Positions 1 to 6,490 of a stretch of DNA of 32,033 nt are shown here, in pieces. Origin of the DNA: Candidatus Woesebacteria bacterium (GTDB lineage Bacteria; Patescibacteriota; Microgenomatia; UBA8517); assembly GCA_013426185.1 (NCBI GenBank), contig CP058602.1:692549-724581 (forward strand), in the 5' to 3' direction. The translations under genes were made by a program, and so were the position numbers. Within the stretch, counting starts at the first letter, position 1. Each line of letters begins with the position of its first letter. The notes below the pieces were generated by a model. It made no database searches. It worked only from the letters and a program-made list of their open reading frames with translations, and was not told the origin of the DNA.

Positions 1-100
1 AAGAACCACCAATAATAGTTATTTGGCCATTATCCTCTTTTGATGAATTGGTGTTAGGTTGATATAGTCTTTTTAATTCTTTTGGACTGAAATTTTTCAT
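1..100 (-). CDS. Carbohydrate kinase / NAD(P)HX dehydratase-like protein (N-terminal fragment)
   Basis: Only the first 33 codons are in the window; the gene runs off the left edge. It starts with ATG at 98-100 and reads MKNFSPKELKRLYQP, then a short Ser/Asn stretch, then GQITIIGGS. The last motif matches the first strand and glycine-rich turn of the ribokinase-like ADP-dependent NAD(P)H-hydrate dehydratase (NnrD/YjeF C-terminal) family, which repairs hydrated NAD(P)H. It lies 8 bases downstream of the LCP gene on the same strand, so the two are probably cotranscribed. Family assignment rests on this one motif and is moderate. Confidence 0.5.
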   Translation of the reverse strand, partial: MKNFSPKELKRLYQPNTNSSKEDNGQITIIGGS

Positions 101-108
101 CTTTCAAA

Positions 109-1251
109 TTATAGCTCTTTTTCCATCTCTTTCTTGATGAAGTTCTTTGTTTCCTGCCAGTTTTCAAAACCCGACTTTGGTAGAAGTATGTATTGACCTT
201 GAGGGCCTCTTGACTCGGTAAGTACGTTTTCTGTTGATAAACCAATCTCTTTTATTTGATATTCTTCAGGATTACCAAGAAAGCTGATTAGTTCTTTTGC
301 GGTGGGAAGATTGAGGTCTGTTGTGACAAGACTGGCAAGCTCCGGAAAGATTTGATCTACTTTAGAAAAAGCGTCAAGTGAGATTAATTTTTCTTTAATA
401 GCTTTAAGAAATACCATTTGCCTTTGTGATCTTGAAAAATCTCCACCATAAGTGGCCGAATGCCTTGAGCGCATAAATTTAAGAGCAGTCGTGCCGTCCA
501 TTTCAACAATTCCTTTTTCAAAGCTTATTGTTTCATAGCGACATTTATATTGTTTTTCAAGTTCAAAACCTGAATATTTTTGTTTTAAGGCCTCCATTTC
601 TTCAGGTGTTTTTCCACAGGTTTCATTCTCCAAGCCCTTGACGGGATAGTATTCATCAGTGAAAGAAACAGGAACATCAACTCTGATTTTTCCCAAAGTG
701 TCTATTATCTTGACTATCTGGTCAAAGTAGACAGAAACAAAATAATCAACCGAAAGGCCGGTAATTTGAGTTGTTGCATATTTAACCATATTTCCTCCAC
801 CAGTTTTTCCTCTAAATTCCGGCTTTTTGTTTGGATATTTAATGTCGTCTATTCCAATAGCATAGGCTTCATTTATTTTTGCGGCTTTTAAATTTTCCCA
901 ATCAAGAGGAAGATTAATCCAAATGTCGCGAGGAATAGAAATAAGATAAGCTGTTTTCTTTTCTTTATTAAGTGATAAAAGGATGATTGTGTCAGACAAA
1001 AATCCACCACTATGGTCTTTTCCTCCATAGCCTAAAAGAAGGATGTTTTTTGTTTTTTCCTCTTTTTGAGTCTCGCCAAAATAGGGTGTAGGGGTTTTTG
1101 GCAATTCTATTTCTTTTGTTGTTTCTTTTTTACTCTCCCTAAAAATTAGTTTGCCCAAGAAAAGATAGGAGATGGCAAAAGAGATAATGAGGATAAAAAG
1201 AAAGCTGATCGCAATTAGAATGTGAGTTTTGGACAATTTAAAACTGAACAC
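109..1251 (-). CDS. LytR-CpsA-Psr (LCP) family cell-wall ligase
   Basis: 380 aa. LCP enzymes move undecaprenyl-linked glycopolymers onto peptidoglycan at the outer face of the membrane. One N-terminal membrane helix (about residues 10-33) is followed by a Pro/Thr/Glu-rich linker and the LCP domain from about residue 68. Typical motifs are present: LSDTIILL with Asp87, SIPRD with Arg108, KINEAYAIG, the block around DYFVSVYFDQIVKIIDTLG, and FMRSRHS followed by GDFSRSQRQM. The start is GTG at 1249-1251: a perfect TATAAT lies six bases upstream, suggesting a leaderless message. A loop at about residues 205-240 carries two Cys (CGKTPEE and KCRYE) that could form a disulfide. Family is secure; the glycopolymer substrate is unknown. 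Confidence 0.92.
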   Translation of the reverse strand: MFSFKLSKTHILIAISFLFILIISFAISYLFLGKLIFRESKKETTKEIELPKTPTPYFGETQKEEKTKNILLLGYGGKDHSGGFLSDTIILLSLNKEKKTAYLISIPRDIWINLPLDWENLKAAKINEAYAIGIDDIKYPNKKPEFRGKTGGGNMVKYATTQITGLSVDYFVSVYFDQIVKIIDTLGKIRVDVPVSFTDEYYPVKGLENETCGKTPEEMEALKQKYSGFELEKQYKCRYETISFEKGIVEMDGTTALKFMRSRHSATYGGDFSRSQRQMVFLKAIKEKLISLDAFSKVDQIFPELASLVTTDLNLPTAKELISFLGNPEEYQIKEIGLSTENVLTESRGPQGQYILLPKSGFENWQETKNFIKKEMEKEL

Positions 1252-1257
1252 AGATTT

Positions 1258-1263
1258 ATTATA
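1258..1263 (-). promoter_or_regulatory. -10 hexamer of the LCP gene promoter
   Basis: Read on the minus strand this is TATAAT, ending six bases before the GTG start of the LCP gene. The -35 region is weak (best candidate TTTATA at 16 bases). Expected transcription start coincides with the start codon. Confidence 0.6.
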
Positions 1264-1293
1264 AGCTTGAATTTATTTTTTATAAACTACTTA

Positions 1294-1323
1294 TTGACAA
1301 TATATTAGCATATGCTAATATAT
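1294..1323 (+). promoter_or_regulatory. Promoter and palindromic operator of the arsR-glutaredoxin operon
   Basis: TTGACA at 1294-1299 and TAATAT at 1316-1321 are separated by 16 bases. A perfect 24-bp palindrome centred on AGCATATGCT (1300-1323) fills the spacer and covers the -10. Its AT-rich inverted-repeat form suits an ArsR/SmtB-type winged-helix dimer. Since it sits on the promoter of the regulator's own gene, autorepression is the natural reading. The -10 ends six bases before GTG 1328. Confidence 0.8.
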
Positions 1324-1327
1324 CCTT

Positions 1328-1588
1328 GTGGAAGATTTTTCTTTACGCGCTTTTTCCTCTTTGCCAAGGTTGAAGTTAATGATTTGTCTTGGCAGGGGTG
1401 AAAAGAGTGTTAGCGAATTGATAGAAGTGTGTAATCTTTCTCAATCTGCAGTATCGCAGCACTTGAGAAAACTGAAGCTTTGGAATTTGGTTGAAAGTCA
1501 TAAAGAGGGAAGAATTGTTTTCTATAAACTTAAAAACAAAAAAGCGGCAGAGCTGTCGCGAAAAATTTTAGATTTTTTAAAAAAATGA
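1328..1588 (+). CDS. ArsR/SmtB-family transcriptional repressor
   Basis: 86 aa, close to a minimal ArsR winged helix. The helix-turn-helix reads SVSELIEVCNLSQSAVSQHL, followed by a wing ending EGRIVFYKL. Two cysteines are present (Cys20 and Cys35). The metal-site ELCVCD motif of classical ArsR/SmtB is reduced to a single Cys at the corresponding place, so a classical metalloid sensor is less likely than a thiol-redox or persulfide sensor. This is inference, supported by the downstream glutaredoxin and DUF2892 genes. GTG 1328 is chosen because the promoter's -10 ends six bases before it, so the mRNA is probably leaderless. Its stop overlaps the next start by four bases (ATGA), indicating translational coupling. 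Confidence 0.9.
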   Translation: MEDFSLRAFSSLPRLKLMICLGRGEKSVSELIEVCNLSQSAVSQHLRKLKLWNLVESHKEGRIVFYKLKNKKAAELSRKILDFLKK

Positions 1589-2205
1589 ACCTAGCTTATT
1601 TTCGAAAAAGCAAATTTGATTTCAACAAAACTTTAGAAAACCTCAAAGATAAGGCTAAAGATCTTGGCCTTGATCTTTTGGGAGAAGTTGAAATTTCAAG
1701 CGGGAAAATCGTTCAGCTTTGTGCCAAGGACTGGCTTTCAAATTTGGTTTCAAGCCAAAAAGAGCTTTTTGCCATACTTCCTTGTTCTTTTTTGGTTTTT
1801 AAGAAAGATGATGAGGTTTTTGTGGGTGTTAGTGATCCATCTCTTTTGGGCAAGTTGTCTTACGACCCTTCAGTTCAGGAAATCTCAACCAAAGCTGATT
1901 CAACTTTAAAAAAGCTAGTTAATGACGCATGCGGCGTTGAGCCTTTAAAAGTTAAGAAAGTTAGACTTTATGCAACCACAAGTTGCCCTTATTGCAAGAT
2001 GGAAGCTTCTTTTCTTGATCAAAATAAGGTTGATTATGATTATGTTTTGGTTGATCTTGATAGGGATGCGGCTCAAGAGATGGTCCAAAAAACTGGCCAG
2101 ATGGGAGTTCCTGTTACTGAAATAGTCTATGAAAATGGCGATGAAGAGTATATAATTGGTTTTGATAGATCTAAGTTGTCTCAAATCCTTTTAATTAAAA
2201 ACTAA
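1585..2205 (+). CDS. DUF302-glutaredoxin fusion protein
   Basis: 206 aa with two domains. Residues about 10-110 look like DUF302: amphipathic start KTLENLKDKAKDLGLDLLGEV, a central LPCSFLVF strand, and FVGVSDPSLL. Residues about 125-206 are a glutaredoxin with the dithiol active site CPYC at 134-137, the cis-Pro region MGVPV and the C-terminal GFD motif. No signal peptide, so cytoplasmic. It is the middle gene of the ArsR operon, overlapping arsR by four bases and the next gene by one. A thiol or persulfide reductase role under ArsR control is likely from context. The glutaredoxin assignment is secure and DUF302 is good by pattern. Confidence 0.88.
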   Translation: MNLAYFRKSKFDFNKTLENLKDKAKDLGLDLLGEVEISSGKIVQLCAKDWLSNLVSSQKELFAILPCSFLVFKKDDEVFVGVSDPSLLGKLSYDPSVQEISTKADSTLKKLVNDACGVEPLKVKKVRLYATTSCPYCKMEASFLDQNKVDYDYVLVDLDRDAAQEMVQKTGQMGVPVTEIVYENGDEEYIIGFDRSKLSQILLIKN

Positions 2206-2405
2206 TGAAAATAGTTAAAAATGTAGGTCCTAAAGATAAAAAGATAAGATTGTTTCTGGCGTTTTTGTTTTTTGTTTTGTCTTTTTTGATTCCCGGCTTA
2301 AAAGTATTGTTTTTGATTCTTGCTCTCGTTCTTTTTATAACTTCGATTTTAGGCTTTTGTGGCCTTTATACTCTTTTGGGAATTAATACTTGTAAGAGGT
2401 CTTAA
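2205..2405 (+). CDS. DUF2892 (YgaP-type transmembrane) protein
   Basis: 66 aa. The N-terminus KNVGPKDKKIRL, two hydrophobic helices (about residues 15-32 and 34-50) and the C-terminal block GFCGLYTLLGINTC match the DUF2892 domain, known from the membrane anchor of the rhodanese YgaP. The two conserved cysteines are present. Start ATG overlaps the previous stop (TAATG), so it is translationally coupled to the glutaredoxin fusion. Its presence with ArsR and glutaredoxin suggests handling of sulfane sulfur or a membrane-proximal thiol. Its stop shares the palindrome TTAA with the convergent gene. Confidence 0.85.
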   Translation: MKIVKNVGPKDKKIRLFLAFLFFVLSFLIPGLKVLFLILALVLFITSILGFCGLYTLLGINTCKRS

Positions 2406-3217
2406 CAGGTATAATCTGCGCTTTGACCGCAGTTTGGGCAGTAAATTTTTCCTCCTTCTATCTTGGCTCTAACTTTGTTGAGACAAAATGGGCAGATGCA
2501 TTCAAGATATCTTGCTTGTGGTTCTACTATACCGCTTTTGGGTATTGTTGCCATTCCTATAGTGGGGCAGCTTAGAGGATATCTTCCAAGCGTTATTTCT
2601 AGTTCTCGCCTGGCAGTAGTTATTTCCCCCTCATTGATTTTTTGACTTATTTCTAGCGCCTTTTTTATTCTCACTTTTTGTTCCTTCCAACTATCTGGGA
2701 AAAATTGCTCGATAAGTTCCACAGCCTCTTTTTTAAGAAGAGTTATGAGTTGATATCTTGCTTCCTCTCTTGACAATTGTTTTGCAGGTGTAATCGAACA
2801 AGATAGGAGATAGGCGATTAGTGCCTCAGTCTCTTCTTGATTAAGATTAACCAGTACTGATTTATTTTCAATCATTTTTAAGTTCCCTGGAATTATTCTC
2901 ATAAGAGTAATTTTTGTTGCCACCTCTCCTTTTTCTTGCGGTGGGCTTACCCAGACAGCAAACCCTTCTTGATTTTGCTTAGCCCAGCTTTCAATTTGTC
3001 TTATGAGCTCTCTATCTCTTTGTGAGGCTGTTGATTCAATAACAGGTATGTTGTGGGTGGATGAATATAGCACTCCGTTTCTCAAACGGTAAAAATAGAT
3101 GTCTGTTTCTCTATTTGATTCAGCTAAACTAGATGTGATCTCAGCAATGGCACCATTTCTTTTGGTGTATAAGGAGATAGAGATGATGTCTTTCGCTATT
3201 ATTTGTCTTTCAATCAT
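2402..3217 (-). CDS. Zinc-ribbon protein of unknown function under cobalamin riboswitch
   Basis: 271 aa, family not recognised. The first ~120 residues look like a mixed alpha/beta domain (SLYTKRNGAIAEITSSLAES, DIYFYRLRNGVLYSSTHN), followed by a helical stretch (about 125-200) and a C-terminal zinc ribbon with CxxC pairs at 242-245 (CPFC) and 260-263 (CPNC), plus extra Cys at 240 and 271. No signal peptide or membrane helix. The ATG at 3215-3217 has AGCAGGA just upstream, 4-5 bases away, directly after the riboswitch. So its translation is probably controlled by adenosylcobalamin or a related corrinoid. A link to B12 uptake or a B12-dependent pathway is inferred from the riboswitch alone. Confidence 0.8.
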   Translation of the reverse strand: MIERQIIAKDIISISLYTKRNGAIAEITSSLAESNRETDIYFYRLRNGVLYSSTHNIPVIESTASQRDRELIRQIESWAKQNQEGFAVWVSPPQEKGEVATKITLMRIIPGNLKMIENKSVLVNLNQEETEALIAYLLSCSITPAKQLSREEARYQLITLLKKEAVELIEQFFPDSWKEQKVRIKKALEISQKINEGEITTARRELEITLGRYPLSCPTIGMATIPKSGIVEPQARYLECICPFCLNKVRAKIEGGKIYCPNCGQSADYTC

Positions 3218-3236
3218 ATTCCTGCTCGGGATTAAG

Positions 3237-3378
3237 GGTTGCTAGTTTTCTGGCTTCCGTCCTTTGCTTTAAGCCTCGGATCAGTTACAGTTGCGGCACA
3301 GCTGCGGATTTTCACCGCATTCCTTCCGGATATAAGCTTATATCCGGCCAGACACCGTATGGTATCTGGAACACAACC
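3237..3378 (-). ncRNA. Cobalamin riboswitch
   Basis: Read on the minus strand, the core carries GCGGTGAAAATCCGC (P4/L4), then AGCTG, then CCGCAACTGTAA, and later AAGCCAG (B12 box). These are the hallmark conserved elements of the class I cobalamin riboswitch. P1 closes between GGTTG (minus, 3378-3374) and CAACC (minus, 3241-3237). Two strong hairpins lie before the core: a 9-bp stem at 3348-3369 and a 22-base perfect palindrome at 3326-3347. The RNA ends about 15 bases before the Shine-Dalgarno of the zinc-ribbon gene, with no T-run terminator between, which favours control of translation. Confidence 0.9.
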
Positions 3379-3384
3379 AACTTC

Positions 3385-3412
3385 ATCTTAGTTAATTTAT
3401 AAAAGATGTCAA
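3385..3412 (-). promoter_or_regulatory. Promoter of the riboswitch transcript
   Basis: On the minus strand TTGACA (3412-3407) and TAAGAT (3390-3385) are 16 bases apart. The predicted transcription start, about 3378, falls on the first G of the riboswitch P1 stem, which supports both calls. Confidence 0.7.
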
Positions 3413-3452
3413 CAAGATTTTTGTGTTAAGATAAGAAAAGGGGGTGAGAAAA

Positions 3453-3629
3453 ATGAAAAAGAAAGATAAAAAACTTTTATCTGATGTTTTAATGGTTGGA
3501 GCGGCTATCTCGGTTGTCTTTTCGGCCATTGGTTACTTGGGAACTGACATCTGGCTTGCTTCAACTCAATGGCTTTTGGTAGCCTCGGTTTTGGCGCTTT
3601 TTGGAGTTTATTTTAAGCCAGAGGAATAA
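3453..3629 (+). CDS. Small two-helix membrane protein
   Basis: 58 aa from ATG 3453. A Lys-rich N-terminus (MKKKDKK) precedes two hydrophobic segments (about residues 13-29 and 36-53) with a short loop between them, ending FKPEE. The ATG is preferred to the upstream GTG 3444 because GGGGGTGAG sits seven bases before it, one of the clearest Shine-Dalgarno sequences in the window. No family recognised. The lysine-rich end should be cytoplasmic. It is separated from the next gene by more than 130 bases and may be a single-gene unit. Confidence 0.65.
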   Translation: MKKKDKKLLSDVLMVGAAISVVFSAIGYLGTDIWLASTQWLLVASVLALFGVYFKPEE

Positions 3630-3726
3630 TATCCCAAACCTTGCGGAAAAACTGCGTTAAATATGCGGTAATTTGTTTGGTTTATGCTTTTGTTCTTCTT
3701 TTGTCTCTTGTATTTTTCTGATTTAT

Positions 3727-3755
3727 TTGACATATAGTAATTTGTCTGCTATTCT
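3727..3755 (+). promoter_or_regulatory. Promoter of the membrane-anchored protein at 3763
   Basis: TTGACA (3727-3732) and TATTCT (3750-3755) are 17 bases apart. The -10 ends seven bases before ATG 3763, so the message is probably leaderless. Confidence 0.65.
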
Positions 3756-3762
3756 ACGGATA

Positions 3763-4257
3763 ATGAACAAGCGTGATATAGTAATTGGGCTTGTTATCTT
3801 GGCTCTTGTTGCTGGTATAATTTTTTGGTCTAAAAAACCTCGTATTACTCCCATTGAAACTCCAACTCCTACTCCTGAAGCAAAGATTGAGGAGAAGTTT
3901 AACTACGAAATTCCTGAAGATGTAAACAAAATAGATTTGGTTGATGTCTCAGGTGGTGGGAGTCGAGGCATTGCTACGCGGGTTTATAAAGATGGTCGCT
4001 TTGAGCATGTGATTCTCGCTGATTTACCCGATCCCCAAGCAGGCTATTTTTATCAGGGTTGGTTGACAACCAAAGGTAAGGAAGGGGAAGTTGGTTTTTC
4101 TTACGTCAAAACAGGAAAATTGAGGATGGCAAAGGGTGGTTATTTGCTTGAGTTTGAGTCAAAAAACGATTACACCTCTTTTAGTCAGGTTTGGGTAACG
4201 CTTGAGAAGGTGGATGACACGAAGCCTGAAAAACATATTTTGGAAGGCTCATTTTAA
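3763..4257 (+). CDS. Membrane-anchored protein with anti-sigma (RskA C-terminal)-like domain
   Basis: 164 aa from ATG 3763. An N-terminal helix (about residues 6-21) is followed by a Pro/Thr linker (ETPTPTPEA) and an extracytoplasmic beta-rich domain. The pattern DLPDPQAGYFYQGWL, a mid-strand GEVGFSYV and a C-terminal VWVTLEKVDDTKPEKHILEG resemble the C-terminal domain of RskA-type anti-sigma factors, but the N-terminal sigma-binding zinc-finger part is absent, so regulation of a sigma factor is doubtful. The ATG is preferred over the upstream in-frame start at 3673 because a promoter lies between them. Resemblance noted by eye only. Confidence 0.7.
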   Translation: MNKRDIVIGLVILALVAGIIFWSKKPRITPIETPTPTPEAKIEEKFNYEIPEDVNKIDLVDVSGGGSRGIATRVYKDGRFEHVILADLPDPQAGYFYQGWLTTKGKEGEVGFSYVKTGKLRMAKGGYLLEFESKNDYTSFSQVWVTLEKVDDTKPEKHILEGSF

Positions 4258-4302
4258 CTTCTCTTCTTTATTTTTGTCCTTGAAATTGCTAAATTGTATT
4301 TG

Positions 4303-5025
4303 ATGGTAAAAAAACTTTTGTTTTTTTCTCTTTCTTTCATAATTCTTTTTTATCCAAAAGAAAGTCTTGCTTCCTCTCTTGTCAAAATAGACAAAGATGG
4401 GAATCTTGTGGTTAATGTTCTTTCAGCTGAGGATTCTTTAGCTCTTGGGTTGCCTCAGAAAAATTATCTTGAAGTAAAAGAAATAGCGGGCAGAAGCCCC
4501 GAGAACAACGATGTTGTTCTTAAAAGGGAAGATGATAAATATAACCTTTATCTTGGGGAAAGTAAGGCTTTAGATATCACCAACTGGCGCGACTCGGTGG
4601 TTGAAATAGAAGAAAAGGAAGACGCAAAGAAAGTTGATGTTTTGCTTTCTTCTGGCAAATTTGTAATTAAGCAGTCGGGTCTTTTAGCCAGTGTTGATTA
4701 TCCTTTAAGGTTTAAGCCCAAGGAGAAACAACTTCTGGTTGAAACTCCGCTTGGAGAAAAGCTTGTTTTTGTTATGCCTTACGAGGCGGCCTTAACTGCC
4801 TTGCGTTCAAGAGTTGTAAGTAAGGTTAGTAAAGAAAGTCCTTTTGAATTAGTTGAGGAAAATAAAGATTTGATTTATAGAATAAAAGGTGCTAAGACCT
4901 TGAACTTTTTTGGCTTTTATCAAGCCGACTTTCCGGTTGATGTTAAAATTTCTGCTTCAACAGGAGAGGTAGTTTTTGTTGATGAGCCATGGTGGCTAAG
5001 ATTGGCTGGTTTTTTCTTGGTTTAA
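4303..5025 (+). CDS. Secreted or membrane-tethered hypothetical protein
   Basis: 240 aa from ATG 4303. A typical signal peptide (MVKKLLFFSLSFIILFYPKE, then SLASS) suggests export. The mature part is rich in beta-strand-like alternation and charged residues, and the C-terminus ends with a hydrophobic stretch (WWLRLAGFFLV) that might be a membrane tail. I do not recognise the family. It is followed 14 bases later by a glutaredoxin gene and then triosephosphate isomerase, so it probably heads this unit. A weak TAAATT lies seven bases before the ATG, consistent with a leaderless start but without a clear -35. Confidence 0.65.
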   Translation: MVKKLLFFSLSFIILFYPKESLASSLVKIDKDGNLVVNVLSAEDSLALGLPQKNYLEVKEIAGRSPENNDVVLKREDDKYNLYLGESKALDITNWRDSVVEIEEKEDAKKVDVLLSSGKFVIKQSGLLASVDYPLRFKPKEKQLLVETPLGEKLVFVMPYEAALTALRSRVVSKVSKESPFELVEENKDLIYRIKGAKTLNFFGFYQADFPVDVKISASTGEVVFVDEPWWLRLAGFFLV

Positions 5026-5039
5026 AGGGGGTGTAAAAA

Positions 5040-5300
5040 ATGAAAATAACTATTTATTCAACAACAACTTGTCCTTATTGTAAGATGGCAAAGGACTACC
5101 TGTCTTCTTTTAATTTTTCTTTTGAGGAAAAATTGGTTGATCAGGATGAGGCAGCGCGTGAGGAAATGTCCTCTATTTCTGGCGGATTTTTGGGCGTGCC
5201 TTTTATCGTGATTGAAAAAGACACGGGGGAAAAGGTACAGATTGTTGGTTTTGACAAGGAAAAAATTAAAAGTACTCTTGATATTAAGGATTTAGCTTAA
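5040..5300 (+). CDS. Glutaredoxin
   Basis: 86 aa, a single glutaredoxin/thioredoxin-fold domain. It has the dithiol active site CPYC at residues 11-14 (TTTCPYCKMAKDYL), the GVPFIVIE cis-proline strand, and the GFDKEKI helix start that contacts glutathione in the family. No export signal, so cytoplasmic. Strong Shine-Dalgarno AAAGGGGGTG, with the ATG six bases on. It lies between a secreted protein and triosephosphate isomerase and is the second glutaredoxin domain in the window; it resembles the C-terminal domain of the DUF302 fusion. Confidence 0.9.
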   Translation: MKITIYSTTTCPYCKMAKDYLSSFNFSFEEKLVDQDEAAREEMSSISGGFLGVPFIVIEKDTGEKVQIVGFDKEKIKSTLDIKDLA

Positions 5301-5303
5301 GCT

Positions 5304-5978
5304 ATGATTTTTGTTAATTTTAAAACTTATAAAGAGGCAAGTGGCGAAAACGCTGTTTCTTTGGCGAAAATAGTAGAAGAGGTGCAACATGTAACTTCAG
5401 TCAAAATTTTTCCAGTGGTTCAAGCTACAGATGTCAAGGAAATTAAGGAGAAAACCAGTCTTGAGGTGTGGGTTCAGAATATAGATCCTGTCTCTTTTGG
5501 AGCTCATACTGGTGCTATTTTACCTGAGGCAACGGTTGAAGATGGTGCCAGCGGCACTTTTCTTAATCATTCGGAGTCAAAGTTTTCTTCTTTTGATGAA
5601 CTTGAGAAAGCAGAAAAAAGAGCAAAGGAAGCGGGTTTAAAAACCTTGATTTTTGCTTCTAATTTGGAAGAACTTGAAAGAGTCTGTCAATTTAAGCCTG
5701 ATTTTGTGGCTTATGAGCCACCTGAGCTTATTGGTAGCGCCACTATCTCGGTAGCCGAAGCAAAGCCTGAAGTCATCTCTCAGGCACTAGGAATAGCAAG
5801 AAAATTTGCTTTGCCTTTGATAGTAGGAGCTGGAATTCACTCAAAAGAAGATGTGGCAAGAAGCCTTGAGCTTGGTGCTTTGGGGATTGCAGTCTCAAGC
5901 GCAGTAGTTCTAGCGCACAACCCAAAAGAAAAACTGCTAGAATTAGCCAGTGGATTTGGGTTGGGGAATAGAAGATAG
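5304..5978 (+). CDS. tpiA: Triosephosphate isomerase (short, archaeal-type)
   Basis: 224 aa. Converts dihydroxyacetone phosphate and glyceraldehyde 3-phosphate in glycolysis. Motifs: NFKTY with the catalytic Lys near the N-terminus, HTGAILPE, the electrophilic His in FLNHSESK, the catalytic Glu in YEPPELIG, and the phosphate-binding GAGIHSKED. At about 225 residues it is shorter than the usual bacterial enzyme (about 250) and resembles archaeal forms. It starts three bases after the glutaredoxin stop and heads a run of central-carbon genes (rpiB, pgk). All catalytic residues appear intact. Confidence 0.93.
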   Translation: MIFVNFKTYKEASGENAVSLAKIVEEVQHVTSVKIFPVVQATDVKEIKEKTSLEVWVQNIDPVSFGAHTGAILPEATVEDGASGTFLNHSESKFSSFDELEKAEKRAKEAGLKTLIFASNLEELERVCQFKPDFVAYEPPELIGSATISVAEAKPEVISQALGIARKFALPLIVGAGIHSKEDVARSLELGALGIAVSSAVVLAHNPKEKLLELASGFGLGNRR

Positions 5979-6039
5979 TTGATAGGGGATAGAATTTTAG
6001 AAATAAGTAATAAACAATAATTAATAACTAATAAAATCT

Positions 6040-6489
6040 ATGAAAATTTACTTAGGAGCAGATCATAGAGGTTATTTACTTAAAGAAAAGATAGCCAGGT
6101 TTCTTTTTGAAAAAGGTTATTCATTTGAGGATATGGGTGCTTTGTCTTTAAATCCTGATGACAACTATCCTCTTTATGCTGAAAAGGTCGCTTCAATGAT
6201 TGCCTCAAGCCCTAAAGATAGGGGAATTTTAGTTTGTGGTTCAGGAGTTGGGGTTTTGATAGTTGCTAATAAATTTGATGGCGTGAGAGCGGGACTGGGA
6301 ATAAATAAAGAACAAGTGGTTGCGGCTCGAAATGATGATGACATTAATGTTCTTGCTTTAGCAAGTGACTTTACTGATGAAAAGCAGGCTCTTGAGATGG
6401 TTTTAGCTTTTCTTGAAACTCCTTTTTCAGGTAAGGCAAAACATAAAAAAAGAATAGAGGATATTTCTCGTATTGAGGCTAATAATTAA
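6040..6489 (+). CDS. rpiB: Ribose 5-phosphate isomerase B
   Basis: 149 aa. Interconverts ribulose 5-phosphate and ribose 5-phosphate. Motifs: YLGADHRGYLLKE at the N-terminus, the active-site Cys in LVCGSGVGVLIVANKFDGVRA, and ARNDDDINVLALASD. Length is that of the RpiB/LacAB family. It supplies ribose 5-phosphate for the transketolase branch encoded at 9963-13051. The 61 bases upstream are AT-rich with short TAATAA-type words and hold no other gene. It is followed after one base by pgk. Confidence 0.92.
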   Translation: MKIYLGADHRGYLLKEKIARFLFEKGYSFEDMGALSLNPDDNYPLYAEKVASMIASSPKDRGILVCGSGVGVLIVANKFDGVRAGLGINKEQVVAARNDDDINVLALASDFTDEKQALEMVLAFLETPFSGKAKHKKRIEDISRIEANN

Positions 6490-6490
6490 G

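Noticed and set aside
3326-3347. Stand-alone 22-base palindrome as a protein-binding operator
   Set aside because: It lies inside the cobalamin riboswitch between P1 and the core and is better explained as one of its hairpins.
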